Source: Chromatiales bacterium
GTDB taxonomy: Bacteria > Pseudomonadota > Gammaproteobacteria > Chromatiales > Chromatiaceae
Reading direction: 5' to 3'
DNA: 48,503 bases
Assembly: GCA_028284585.1 (NCBI GenBank)
Contig: JANQRK010000056.1
Span: 1 to 48,503, forward strand
A program made the position numbers and the translations under genes. Every line of letters begins with the position of its first letter. Position 1 is the first letter of the stretch. The notes under the pieces were generated by a model. That model saw nothing but the letters and a program-made list of their open reading frames with translations. It was not told where the DNA came from and searched no databases. Of this stretch, positions 9,441-17,492 are shown piece by piece.

Positions 9441-10596
9441 ATGATTAAGTGGACATCACGGGGTATCGCGACCTTCGCCGAGGGTGTCCACAGCGATCCG
9501 GCCACCCCCGGGTTGCGCCCGGTCGTGCGGATAGGGAAGGGCGGGGAGCTTAATCGCCGTTGGGTGTTCCGGTACCGCTACGACGGACAGCGCCGAGACG
9601 CTGGGCTTGGCCGCCTCGATAAGGTAGGCATCAAGGCAGCGCGCCAGGAGACCGGGAGGTTGCGCGAGCTGCTGGACGCCGGTGCCGATCCCCTCGCACC
9701 GGTCCAGAAGGCCTCGGCCAATCAGACATTCGCTTCTATCGCTGCATCCTACGTTCGACTGAACCGCCGCGCCGGGTCCCGGCAACACGGCCGAGAATGG
9801 GTGAGGAGTCTGAAGACCCACGCCAGCGCGCTGCGCAGTGTGCCAGTCGACAAAGTAACCCTCAGAATGGTGGCCGAGACGTTGGCGCCGGCCTGGAGAT
9901 CTCAGTATGTGACGGCGAAGAGAGTGGCTGGGCGTATCGACAAGGTGTTATGGCATGCGGTGGGCCTTGGGATGCTCGAGACTCACCCCGCGCCATTGTC
10001 GGCCCTCACCGCGCTCATGCCTAAGCAACCCCGGGGTACAGCGGTCCAACATATGGCGGCCGTTGCCGTGGAGGGCATGCCGGGCTTGTATGCGCGGTTG
10101 GTTACCGAGGACGATGTCGTAAGCCGGGCTTTGCGTTGGACGATACTCACGACGGCGAGGACTGGTGAGGCACGTTTGGCTACTTGGGATGAGATTGAGG
10201 AGGGCCTATGGATACTTCAACCCCGACGCACCAAGCCCCGCCGTCAGCACATCGTCCCGTTATCGAGCTGAGGCTGGGGTGGTACTGGAGGACTTGCCAT
10301 TTGCGAGTGCGCGGGGTTACCTGTTCTCAAAACCTGGCGGCTGGCCGATTCACAATACAGCAATGCTCGAGCGCTTGAGGTCGCTGGGTATTGATGCCAC
10401 GGTGCATGGGTTCCGGTCAACGTTTAGAGACTGGTGCGCCGCTACCGGTGTCCGGTTCGACGTGGCGGAACTCCAACTTCAGCACAAGATCGGTCAGGGC
10501 GACGCGACCGTGGGGGCCTACTATCGGACTACCTTGTTGGACGAGCGGCGGGAAGTGCTGCAGGGTTGGGCCGGATTCCTGTCAGGCGATAGCTAA
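9441..10596 (+). pseudogene. int: Tyrosine integrase (P4-like), frameshifted
   Basis: This is an island integrase split in two frames. The first frame (9441-10271) carries an N-terminal arm-binding segment with RWVFRYRYDGQRRDAGLG, the core-binding domain, and the first catalytic Arg in TARTGEARLATWDE followed by the lysine strand TKPRRQHIVPLS. One extra base near 10266 creates a stop; the other frame resumes with EAGVVLEDLP and holds HGFRSTFRDWC (HxxR), LQHKIGQGD and the nucleophile region GAYYRTTLLDERREVLQGW. All catalytic elements are therefore present, so the loss looks recent or may be a read error. It starts 168 bases from the left att repeat and reads into the island. Confidence 0.9.
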
Positions 10597-10811
10597 CGCG
10601 CCCCCCGGTCCTGGAAAGTACAGTCGGCGTAAGTCTGCCCCTCAATATCCCGCACGACCGCCAGCCCAGGACAAGCCCGCTCGCTAGACGGAGCGATGCT
10701 ATCCTACCCTTGGGTGCTCCGCGCGCGGCGCCATTCAAGCATTGACACCCGAAGCAGATCTGCCCGCGTGTGGAGACCCCCACCTACCCCAATCAGCAAG
10801 GAGTGCTGACC

Positions 10812-10979
10812 ATGCTTGCTCTATCCCGACGCACCGGCGAAGCCCTGATCATAGGCGACGATATCGAAGTTGTTGTCCTTGAGACCCGCCGCGGCTATGC
10901 CAGGATCGGTATAAACGCGCCGGAGGAAGTGGAGATCTTGCGGGAGGAGTTGGTTGAGGAGACCGACGACACAGCCTAG
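10812..10979 (+). CDS. csrA: CsrA/RsmA-family RNA-binding regulator, island-borne paralogue
   Basis: This 55-residue protein matches CsrA along its whole length: MLALSRRTGEALIIGDDIEV, then RIGINAPEEVEILREEL. The RNA-contacting residues Leu4, Arg6 and Arg7 in strand 1 and the Arg44-equivalent near the end of the core (LREE) are in place. The start is set by AAGGAG eight bases before the ATG at 10812; an upstream in-frame ATG would add 14 unrelated residues. CsrA dimers bind GGA-containing hairpins in mRNA leaders and control translation. It is 14 bases from the next gene and probably cotranscribed with it. Its place beside an integrase suggests a role in element or host control rather than the housekeeping csrA, but that is inference. 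Confidence 0.93.
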   Translation: MLALSRRTGEALIIGDDIEVVVLETRRGYARIGINAPEEVEILREELVEETDDTA

Positions 10980-10993
10980 AGGAGGGACTCGAC

Positions 10994-11386
10994 ATGGTTG
11001 ACGTACTTGGCGCCATTCAAAACGCCATCAGTATCGTTCAGAAGCTTCGCACCGTGGCGAAGAAGATCGAACATGCCGAACTCAACACATTACTCGCCGA
11101 TCTTTCGAACGAGCTTGCAGACGCCAGGATGGAGGCGGCCGAACTTAAGACGAAGCTCGCGGAAGCGTTGTCTGAAAAAGAAGAGCTAAGGGGTCGTCTT
11201 GATACGCGATCCAGTGCTACGCCAGTACTTGATGGCAAAGTGTATCGATTTGAGGGTGAAGAAGGTCGTTTTTGTACAGGGTGTTTCGATGGCCGCCAGA
11301 AGAAATCACGGGTCACCAAGTTGCCAAAGGGGTTCCGCAGCAGCATCGGCACGTGGGAATGTCCTATATGCAAGGCTACTTATTAG
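10994..11386 (+). CDS. Coiled-coil protein with C-terminal zinc ribbon
   Basis: I do not recognise the family of this 130-residue protein. Residues 1 to 75 are strongly helical and charged (AELNTLLADLSNELADARME and following) and look like a coiled coil. The C-terminal 50 residues carry two CxxC pairs, FCTGC and WECPIC, spaced as in a single zinc ribbon. GAGGAGG lies ten bases before the ATG. It follows the csrA-like gene by 14 bases, so the pair likely forms one operon. I recall similar proteins in prophage and integrative-element contexts, but the function is unknown. The IS3 element begins 36 bases after its stop. Confidence 0.75.
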   Translation: MVDVLGAIQNAISIVQKLRTVAKKIEHAELNTLLADLSNELADARMEAAELKTKLAEALSEKEELRGRLDTRSSATPVLDGKVYRFEGEEGRFCTGCFDGRQKKSRVTKLPKGFRSSIGTWECPICKATY

Positions 11387-11456
11387 CCACTTCTGTCGGT
11401 TGTCTTTTGCTGTGCCCAGATTGGACTTCCCCCAAAATGGTGGACACCGTCCAGGC

Positions 11457-12340
11457 TCACGCCGCGACCCGCTCGAAGGTCTCTGGGCTGACGCCGCCCA
11501 GATGGGTATGACGTCTGACCCGATTGTAGAACGCCTCGATGTAATCGAAGATGTCGGCGCGTGCCAGGTCACGGGTTTTGTAGATCCGCTGCTTGATCCG
11601 TTCCTTCTTCAGGCTGCTGAAAAAGGATTCAGCGACAGCATTGTCCCAACAGTTGCCGCGTCGGCTCATGCTGGGTTGCAAACTGTTGGCGCGCAGAATG
11701 CGTAGCCAGTCGTCGCTGCCATATTGCGAGCCCTATCGGAATGGACCAGCACTTTATGTGTCGGACGGCGACGTGAGACCGCCATCAGGATGGCGTCCAA
11801 CACGATCTCCCGCGCAATCGTCGGTTTCATCGACCAGCCCACGGCTTTGCGTGAATACAGGTCGACGACGACAGCCAGGTACAGCCAGCCCTGCCAGGTA
11901 CGGATGTAGGTGATGTCGGTGACCCAGGCGACATTCGGCTCGGTCACGGTGAATTCGCGTTTCAGCGTATTCGGTGCGACAACCGATGGGCGGCCCCCGA
12001 TGTGCCGTGGCGCCTTGTAGCCACGCAAGGCCTTGATATTGTGTAGGCGCATCAGACGTGCCACGCGGTTCTTGCCACAACGCTCGCCGATTTCGCGCAG
12101 ACCCAGAAACACGCGCGGTGAGCCATAGACGCCACTACTGGCCTCGTAAGACGCACGAATGAGACCGAGCAAGCGCTGGTTGTCGATCTCGCGATCCGAC
12201 GGTGGCCTGCGCAGCCAGGCGTAAAAGCCGCTGCGTGCCACGCGCAGGACGTGGCACATCCGCTGGATCGGGTGCTCATGCTGATGGTCACGGATGAAGC
12301 GGTACTTTACTCGGACTCCTTGGCAAAGTACCGCGCGGCC
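11457..12340 (-). pseudogene. IS3 transposase OrfB (DDE domain), frameshifted
   Basis: OrfB is normally made as an OrfAB fusion by -1 frameshifting, and the -1 frame here reads on into KYRFIRDHQHEHPIQRMCHVL. The integrase-core domain follows: WVTDITYI with the first Asp and VLVHSD with the second. Just after HSD one base is missing between 11734 and 11735, so the expected QGSQYGSDDWL is replaced by an out-of-frame tail. The proper frame resumes at PSMSRRGNCWDNAVAESFF, which supplies the catalytic Glu, and runs to TFERVAA at 11457. As written, this copy cannot make an active transposase; a single-base read error remains possible. Confidence 0.88.
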
Positions 12341-12591
12341 TTTTTTAAGATATCGCGCTCCTCTTCGGTGCGGCGCAGCTGGGCACGCAGCTTCAAGATC
12401 TCACGCTTGGCTTCGTTCAATGCCTCGGCCTGCGCTTCGGTCGGCTCCGGCTTGACGGCCTTGACCCACTTGTAAAGGCTGTGGGCAGAGACACCGAGGC
12501 GCTCGGAGACTTCGGAAACAGCATAGCCACGCTCGACGATTTGTCGGACGGCTTCGTCTTTGAATTCTGGGGTGTATCGCTGACTGCTCAT
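12307..12591 (-). CDS. IS3 transposase OrfA (helix-turn-helix)
   Basis: This 94-residue protein is the DNA-binding OrfA of the IS3 family: MSSQRYTPEFKDEAVRQIVE opens the helix-turn-helix (SEVSERLGVSAHSLYKWVK), followed by a leucine-zipper helix (EAKREILKLRAQLRRTEEER). It binds the element ends and, alone, often acts as a regulator. An AGGAGG-type ribosome site precedes the ATG at 12591. A slippery heptamer near its 3' end would give the OrfAB fusion. An open reading frame extends upstream of the ATG but crosses the insertion-sequence end and is not expected to be real. Confidence 0.92.
   Translation of the reverse strand: MSSQRYTPEFKDEAVRQIVERGYAVSEVSERLGVSAHSLYKWVKAVKPEPTEAQAEALNEAKREILKLRAQLRRTEEERDILKKAARYFAKESE
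12340..12346 (-). promoter_or_regulatory. Programmed -1 frameshift site (A6G)
   Basis: On the minus strand the heptamer AAAAAAG lies in orfA just before its end. Slipping back one base puts the ribosome in the orfB frame, reading KKGRAVLCQGVRVKYRF. This is the classical IS3 arrangement for making the OrfAB transposase. Confidence 0.85.
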
Positions 12592-12651
12592 CGGTCCTCC
12601 TCTATGCTCAAAGAATACGCTAGAGGTGTCTACCGGGCTGGGGCAAGTCCA

Positions 12652-13245
12652 GTTCAGCAACAAGAGTAATGCCCTGAACTTCGCCGATGATGACTTTAAG
12701 CTGTTAGTCATTGAGACGCCGAAGCACTATATCGGCGGCGCGAAGACATTGGCGGAAACCCGGGATTTCTTCACCCGGCTGTGCAGTTGGCTTCGCGGGG
12801 AAGAAGAAGGTATGACCAAGTACCAAGGTGCCGCCGAGGTCTATCAGTTCTTGCTAGATCGCGACGTGTCGGCGTTCAATGCCGGGCAGCTCCCGGTGAC
12901 TACCCAAGCCTACGAGAATATGGCGCGGGCTGGGATGAAGGATTACCAGACCCCCTGGTCGAGATGATCGAGGATGAAGAAGGACCGTTCTCAAGAGGGG
13001 GCTTCAAGTTCGATGAGATCAGAGCTGCACTCAGGATGAAGGATTACTCATTCGGTAACGAAGGGGTACGCGAAATCTTGGAATCTCAGGGATTTGAGAA
13101 GGTGAGGGCTGAGAAATTGATAGGGGGAAAGAGGTATACAGCCGTCATCTGGACTAAGGATGAGCAGGCCTTGTCAATGGGTCCCGCCGAGCAATATGAC
13201 TGGTATGTGAAGAACGCCAATGGCGGCGGCCGTGCTGTGCCATGA
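12652..13245 (+). pseudogene. C-terminal remnant of a phage/satellite primase-helicase
   Basis: The sequence directly right of the IS3 end encodes the tail of a D5/DUF5906-like primase-helicase. The segment SNKSNALNFADDDFKLLVIE fits the post-Walker region, where these proteins discuss host-like basic loops, and GAAEVYQFLLDRDVSAFNAG is the typical C-terminal pattern. Everything N-terminal, including the helicase core, is missing. A second lesion at the run of five C at 12951-12955 puts the rest (LVEMIEDEEGPFSRGGFKFD and on to 13245) in another frame; adding one C rejoins them. The family call rests on pattern memory and is moderate. With the integrase and the origin-like repeats next to it, it points to a replicating satellite-type element. 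Confidence 0.6.
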
Positions 13246-13256
13246 GTAGGTAAAAA

Positions 13257-13501
13257 TCCCACAATACCCCCCACAACACCCCCCACTGGGTCCTGTGGGA
13301 CTTCGAAAAGTTATCCACAGAGTCCCACAACTCCCACACCACCACAGTACTATTCTAGTAGCGGCACTACCGGCTGACGAGGAACACACACAGAAGCCGA
13401 AAAACGCTAAAAACAGCTATTTCTGAGTCTGTGTGTCCTCCGTGAAGCCCCGTAGCCCCGTAATAGGGATTTGGTGGTGTGGGACGTGTGTGGATGTGGG
13501 A
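13257..13501. repeat. Origin-like region: heptamer repeats, DnaA-type box and a long inverted repeat
   Basis: The heptamer TCCCACA occurs six times: 13257-13263, 13323-13329 and 13332-13338 on the plus strand, and 13294-13300, 13478-13484 and 13495-13501 on the minus strand. A perfect DnaA-box consensus TTATCCACA is at 13311-13319. Between the repeat groups lies a large imperfect inverted repeat, 13379-13394 with 13428-13440 (ACACACACAGA against TCTGTGTGT), around an A-rich loop. No gene fits the 13246-13701 interval. The set looks like a replication origin for the neighbouring primase remnant; a structured RNA is the main alternative. Confidence 0.5.
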
Positions 13502-13701
13502 CTCGGCTTTTTTGGGTCCCATCACGGCCGTCCGTCCCGTTCACGGCTCAACGGATAACTGGAGAAACCGTGAGGGTGGGGGCATACCATGAACCCGACG
13601 CATAGCTCTTGAGGTGCACGCAAGAACCATTGCTTTGCATTTCCAAGTATTTACCCGCACCGCCGCTTCCAGCCTCGATTCCCCTTCGGTCGGTTCGGTC
13701 C

Positions 13702-14457
13702 TCACCGGCCGGCCGTCACGCCGCCGTCCAGCGGCAGCACGACGCCCGTGATCCATCTCGAGCGCGCGTCGTCCGCCAGGAAAAGTATTGCCTCCGTCGC
13801 ATCTCCGGGCTGACCGTTGAAGCCGAGCGGATGGAAGGCATTGAACGACTCCAGTTCTTCCGGCGTCAGCAGCGGATCGAACAGTGGCGTTTCCACGACC
13901 GCCGGCGCAATCGCGTTCACGCGAATACGGTCCGATGCAAACTCGATAGCGAGACTGCGTGTCAACGAGTGCACGCCGCCTTTTGCCGTCGCGGCAGCGG
14001 CGCAGGGCGTGGCCGCTATGGCCTGCAGCGACCACATTGAGCCGATATTGATAATCGCGGCGCCCTTTCGCGTGCGCATCTCGGGGATGGCGGCCTGCGA
14101 GACGAAAAAATAGCCGCGCAGCAGATTGAAATATCCGTCCAAGTACTCCCCGGTATGTTCCAGAAAAGGTTTCGTTGAGAAAATACCGGCGTTGTTGAGT
14201 AACACGTCCACGCCGCCGAAGCGCTCAACCGCTGTCTCGACGATACGGCTGGCGGTCTCCTTTCGACCGATGTCGCCCGCTACGCAGGCAACGTGCTCGC
14301 CGGAAGGGTCCAGCTTGCCCGCGACCTCGGATAGCGCATCTTCACGCCGGCCGTTCAGCACGATCTTTGCGCCGGCAGCTCTGAATCCGCGTGCCGCATC
14401 AGCGCCGATGCCGCTTCCGCCGCCGGTAATCAGGACAACTTTATTTTCTAGGCTCAT
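13702..14457 (-). CDS. Short-chain dehydrogenase/reductase lacking the catalytic tyrosine
   Basis: This 251-residue Rossmann-fold protein is a classical SDR by length and motifs: TGGGSGIG at residues 11-18 for NAD(P) binding, NNAG at 88-91, the catalytic-region Ser140 in IGSMW, and IRVNAIAPAVVETP after the active site. The expected YxxxK is not present: Lys159 is there but the Tyr position (155) is Ala, in the segment TPCAAAATAKGG, where relatives have TPSSAYSxAK. If real, the protein may be non-catalytic or use another residue. GGAG precedes the ATG at 14457. It is divergent from an HxlR-type regulator, which likely controls it. Confidence 0.9.
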   Translation of the reverse strand: MSLENKVVLITGGGSGIGADAARGFRAAGAKIVLNGRREDALSEVAGKLDPSGEHVACVAGDIGRKETASRIVETAVERFGGVDVLLNNAGIFSTKPFLEHTGEYLDGYFNLLRGYFFVSQAAIPEMRTRKGAAIINIGSMWSLQAIAATPCAAAATAKGGVHSLTRSLAIEFASDRIRVNAIAPAVVETPLFDPLLTPEELESFNAFHPLGFNGQPGDATEAILFLADDARSRWITGVVLPLDGGVTAGR

Positions 14458-14581
14458 GGTTCATCTCCGTCGTATAGTGGGTTTTGCAGCCGGCCCGATC
14501 GCCGGATGCCAGTGGTCCGGTATACTAGAAGACTCGTAAGTAATTGAAAATAATGCACTTTTTGGATAGGAGCTTACTTTT

Positions 14582-14935
14582 ATGAAAGTCGGGCAGGGGA
14601 CCGCGCCGGGCGCTGGGGGCGAGTGCCGGACGCACGTGCCGGATGTGGCTGAGACCGTGGAGTCGGTTTTTGGCTGCAAGTGGTCGCTGCGAATCCTCGG
14701 GCTCATCCGCTCGGGAGTGAACCGCCCGAGTGCCATCGAGCGTGCCCTGGAGGGTCTCACGCCCAAAGTGCAGAACTATTATTTCCGCCGGATGGTGAGC
14801 CTCGATATCCTCGAACGAGTGGTTTTTCCCGACGTCGTCCCGCCACGCGTGGAATATCGCCTGACCGATTTCGGGCAGCGCTTCATGCCAATCCTGGACT
14901 CGATCGAGGAACTGCAGCGCGAGCTCGAGTCCTGA
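14582..14935 (+). CDS. HxlR-family winged-helix transcriptional regulator
   Basis: This 117-residue protein has the HxlR/MarR-like winged-helix fold: ETVESVFGCKWSLRILGLI, then RPSAIERALEGLTPKVQNYY for the recognition helix, and the wing and C-terminal helix VEYRLTDFGQRFMPILD. A cysteine lies at the usual N-terminal place (residue 15), as in redox- or aldehyde-sensing members. AGGAG lies ten bases before the ATG. The gene is divergently transcribed from the adjacent SDR gene with 124 bases between them, the common arrangement for a local HxlR repressor or activator and its target. Confidence 0.9.
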   Translation: MKVGQGTAPGAGGECRTHVPDVAETVESVFGCKWSLRILGLIRSGVNRPSAIERALEGLTPKVQNYYFRRMVSLDILERVVFPDVVPPRVEYRLTDFGQRFMPILDSIEELQRELES

Positions 14936-15479
14936 GCGTAAGCGGCGAGATCGGCAATCGACGCTTTGCAAAAACTAAGGACGCAAAATTCAGGACACCC
15001 ATTATTTAGTTAGCTCGCAGCGCGCGCATGATATGCGGCCAATAGCTTCCAATTTTGTCCGGCGCTTTCAGCATCATGGCAAATGGCAATTAGGCCAAAT
15101 CCAGGCCGCTCTCTACCCCAAAACCCAGATCACAATCCCCACGGCCGCTCTCAGCCCGCCTCAGCACACCCCCGCCCGAAGTTAGCTGGCGGGCACCGTG
15201 TGTGGGGTAGTTGAAAACTAGCCTCGTAACCCGCTCTTGACGGTTACAGGTGCCCGTAAATTGCCATTTGGCCGCGTAGAGTCATGTCGAAAAATATTAC
15301 AGTTCCTCCGCGTCGGGTTCAGCCCTTTCATGTATATCTATGTATTCGAGAGGAATTTACTTCTTGGCATAGATTTTTCATCTCCGGGGGTTCCGATTCG
15401 GATGTGGGCGCTTAAGACGTATGCCGGCAGAGTTATTGTGAACAACGATTTGGCGCGGAGACGCTAGGAGTGGATAACG
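14936..15479. other. Intergenic, no gene recognised; contains a spaced inverted repeat
   Basis: No supported gene lies in this 544-base interval. CAAATGGCAATT at 15080-15091 is repeated inverted at 15259-15270. It may be a remnant or an operator region for the PEP-CTERM gene that follows, but nothing decides this. Confidence 0.4.
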
Positions 15480-16082
15480 ATGAAAATGACGTCAGCACTG
15501 GCCGGTTTGGGTCTGTTCGTTGCAAGTCTGAATGCCCATGGTGTGGCCATCTTTTTCGACCCCGCTGCTCAGTCGGTCGACCTGGGCGATCAAGTTTTCG
15601 TGGACGTCGTGATAGAGGATCTAGGCGACTTCGCCCCTCAGTCTCTCAGCACCTTCGACCTTGATGTGCTATTCGATGACACCCTGCTGAACTTTGCCGG
15701 TGTCACGTATGGCAACGGCCTCGACCAGGGGATATTTGGTAGTATCACGGGCGATTTTTCCTTCCCCGGCGGACACAACGTCTTCGAGGCCTCCCTGGAG
15801 GATGCCTCGGACCTGATCGCCGGGCAGCCTGCCTCCTTCGTCCTGTTCACGCTGACCTTTGATACGCTCGACGTCGGTACGAGCCCACTTTCACTGACTA
15901 TCCAGAATCTTGATGACGAGCAGCTCCCGCCCGTTTCTATCCCCGCTGAAACGCGCACTGGGTCGATTCAGATCAACGGGCCAGTCCAAGTACCGGAACC
16001 CACCCCGCTCGCGCTCCTGGCGTTCGGCTTGGTGGTATTCGGAACCGCACGCCGCACACACCTGTCCGATCTCAACGCTTAA
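15480..16082 (+). CDS. PEP-CTERM protein with cohesin-like domain
   Basis: This 200-residue exported protein has a signal peptide (MKMTSALAGLGLFVASLNAHG), a beta-rich domain of the cohesin/DUF-type found in many PEP-CTERM proteins (VDLGDQVFVDVVIEDLG through LTFDTLDVGTSPLSLT), and a sorting tail: VPEPTPLALLAFGLVVFGTARR. The Pro-Glu-Pro, membrane helix and Arg cluster are the recognition signal for exosortase, which would process it during export to the envelope or matrix. AGGAG lies about nine bases before the ATG. No exosortase gene is in the window, so the enzyme must be encoded elsewhere if the signal is used. Confidence 0.88.
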   Translation: MKMTSALAGLGLFVASLNAHGVAIFFDPAAQSVDLGDQVFVDVVIEDLGDFAPQSLSTFDLDVLFDDTLLNFAGVTYGNGLDQGIFGSITGDFSFPGGHNVFEASLEDASDLIAGQPASFVLFTLTFDTLDVGTSPLSLTIQNLDDEQLPPVSIPAETRTGSIQINGPVQVPEPTPLALLAFGLVVFGTARRTHLSDLNA

Positions 16083-16141
16083 CTCCGATCACCGCCTCGC
16101 CTTGTACTCGACTAGCAAGCGTAGGGACAGTAGTGGTGTTG

Positions 16142-16294
16142 GTGAAGGCTCGGCGCAAGGCCGAGAGTGCCGCGCTGCTGGTCGGCGAGGTCTTTCCCGA
16201 GCAGCCAGTCCGCCAGTGGGTGCTGAGCGTCCCCTTTCCCTTGCGCGTCCTGTTCGCCAGCCGCGACGAGGTCATGGGCCGAGTGGCCGGCTGA
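16142..16294 (+). pseudogene. IS91-family transposase fragment
   Basis: Fifty codons match the middle of IS91-type transposases: SAALLVGEVFPEQPVRQWVL, SVPFPLRVLFASRDEVMGRV, then a stop. In intact IS91 this follows the N-terminal zinc domain and precedes the Y2 catalytic part; both are missing. A related N-terminal fragment lies at 24.0-24.4 kb on the opposite strand. Confidence 0.75.
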
Positions 16295-16780
16295 CGGCCG
16301 ATACACGGCCGATACCCAGATTGTCCGGGGCCGATCACGCGAGACGGAGTACTGCGCGCCACCGAAGTGATGGTTCGCGCTGCCTATATGCGGAAATATC
16401 TCCAAATTTTGTTGGTGCTGGAATCGAATATCTCAGCGTGACATTTACATAGTATTCTTTTTCACCGCGTCTTTACACATAACACATCTGCTGAGCGCAG
16501 CACACGCGAGTAAATGCCTGTTGGAATAAGCCGTCCACGGACGGCGAATCAGACTTACCGGATAGGAATTTTCTTGGTGAAAGCCAATCGGCGGCTGAGA
16601 CGACGGCAGACAGCTCGACAATGATGTGCGTTGCGTTGTTTCCGTGGTTCATGGAGCTGCCTTTCCGTCCCTGAGATGGCTCGATAGTAGCCGATTTCGT
16701 GGCTGATGCTGAAGGCCGCCCTCAGGCCACGAGGACCCGATGTCCGCTACTACTGGGTACAAGTCAGGCGTTAATCGCAG
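16295..16780. other. Intergenic, nothing recognised
   Basis: This 486-base interval follows the IS91 fragment and contains no convincing gene. An 11-base unit ACGGCCGATAC occurs twice in tandem near its left end. The rest shows no clear repeats, RNA gene or insertion-sequence ends. Confidence 0.4.
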
Positions 16781-17443
16781 TCAGCCCCGAACCAACCGCC
16801 TGACGATGCCCGCAATGTCCTGCGGATCCATTCGCACCGTGGGATCCCTGTCGACAAACGTCTCTGCCAACCGCCTGTCGGCCCGGACGATGAACGTCGC
16901 GGGATAGGGGACGTCGAGTCGGTCGCAGCCTTCGGGGAAATCAACACCATGCTCGCGATAAATCGGCGCCAACAGAGGCGCGATACTGGACCGCAAGCCA
17001 TACAGGTCGGCCACTTCGTTGTCAGCGTCGTGCAGAAGCGGAAAGCTCAGCCGAAGTTCCTTAGCGGTGCGCCTGTTGGCTTCCGCTGTATCCGGGGAAA
17101 TGCCCAGCACCTCGCCGCCGTGGGTCGTGATTGCAGGATAGCGTCGTTGCAGGGCTTTCAACGCGATCGTGCAAGCTGGACACCAGCCGCCTCTGAAGAA
17201 AGACAAGACGACGGGCTTGTCGTAGCCGGACAACCGGTGCTCGAGACCCTGTGCGTCGCAAAGCACGAAATCGGGGGCTGCGTCGTTCGGTTGTGGCGGA
17301 CTGGGAGCAACCGTGCTTTCGTAGCCCCGTTGCAATTGATCCAGAACGGATTCTCGAACCGAGCTTGGTAGCGGCCTCAAGTAGGGTTCGAGTACCGTAC
17401 GGTTTTGCGCAGCCAGGGTTCGCGGGTCTGGTTCGTCGACCAT
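16781..17443 (-). CDS. Peroxiredoxin-like protein (AhpC/TSA family)
   Basis: This 220-residue thioredoxin-fold protein has the AhpC/TSA domain from about residue 52: APDFVLCDAQGLEHRLSGY, then PVVLSFFRGGWCPACTIALK with Cys88 and Cys91, and later VPYPATFIVRADRRLAETF. Typical peroxiredoxins have a single peroxidatic Cys in a PxxxTxxC motif; here the site reads RGGWCPAC, closer to the alkyl-hydroperoxide-reductase/thiol-specific antioxidant group with a CxxC. It would reduce peroxides or act as a thiol oxidoreductase in the cytosol; no signal peptide is seen. The HtrA-type gene ends 49 bases upstream on the same strand, so they may form a stress operon. Confidence 0.88.
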   Translation of the reverse strand: MVDEPDPRTLAAQNRTVLEPYLRPLPSSVRESVLDQLQRGYESTVAPSPPQPNDAAPDFVLCDAQGLEHRLSGYDKPVVLSFFRGGWCPACTIALKALQRRYPAITTHGGEVLGISPDTAEANRRTAKELRLSFPLLHDADNEVADLYGLRSSIAPLLAPIYREHGVDFPEGCDRLDVPYPATFIVRADRRLAETFVDRDPTVRMDPQDIAGIVRRLVRG

Positions 17444-17492
17444 TGTTTTAAGCTACATCGGACCAGCCACACAGTGCAACAAGGGCCATCTG

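Larger units (their letters stand above)
11422..12651 (-). mobile_element. IS3-family insertion sequence
   Basis: The 1,230-bp element has imperfect terminal inverted repeats of about 27 bp: TGGACTTCCCCCA at the left end and, on the other strand, TGGACTTGCCCCA at the right end, both continuing to GACACC. It holds overlapping orfA and orfB on the minus strand. I see no convincing 3-5 bp target duplication; with the loss of the 5' part of the primase gene on its right, this suggests a deletion accompanied or followed insertion. Confidence 0.92.
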
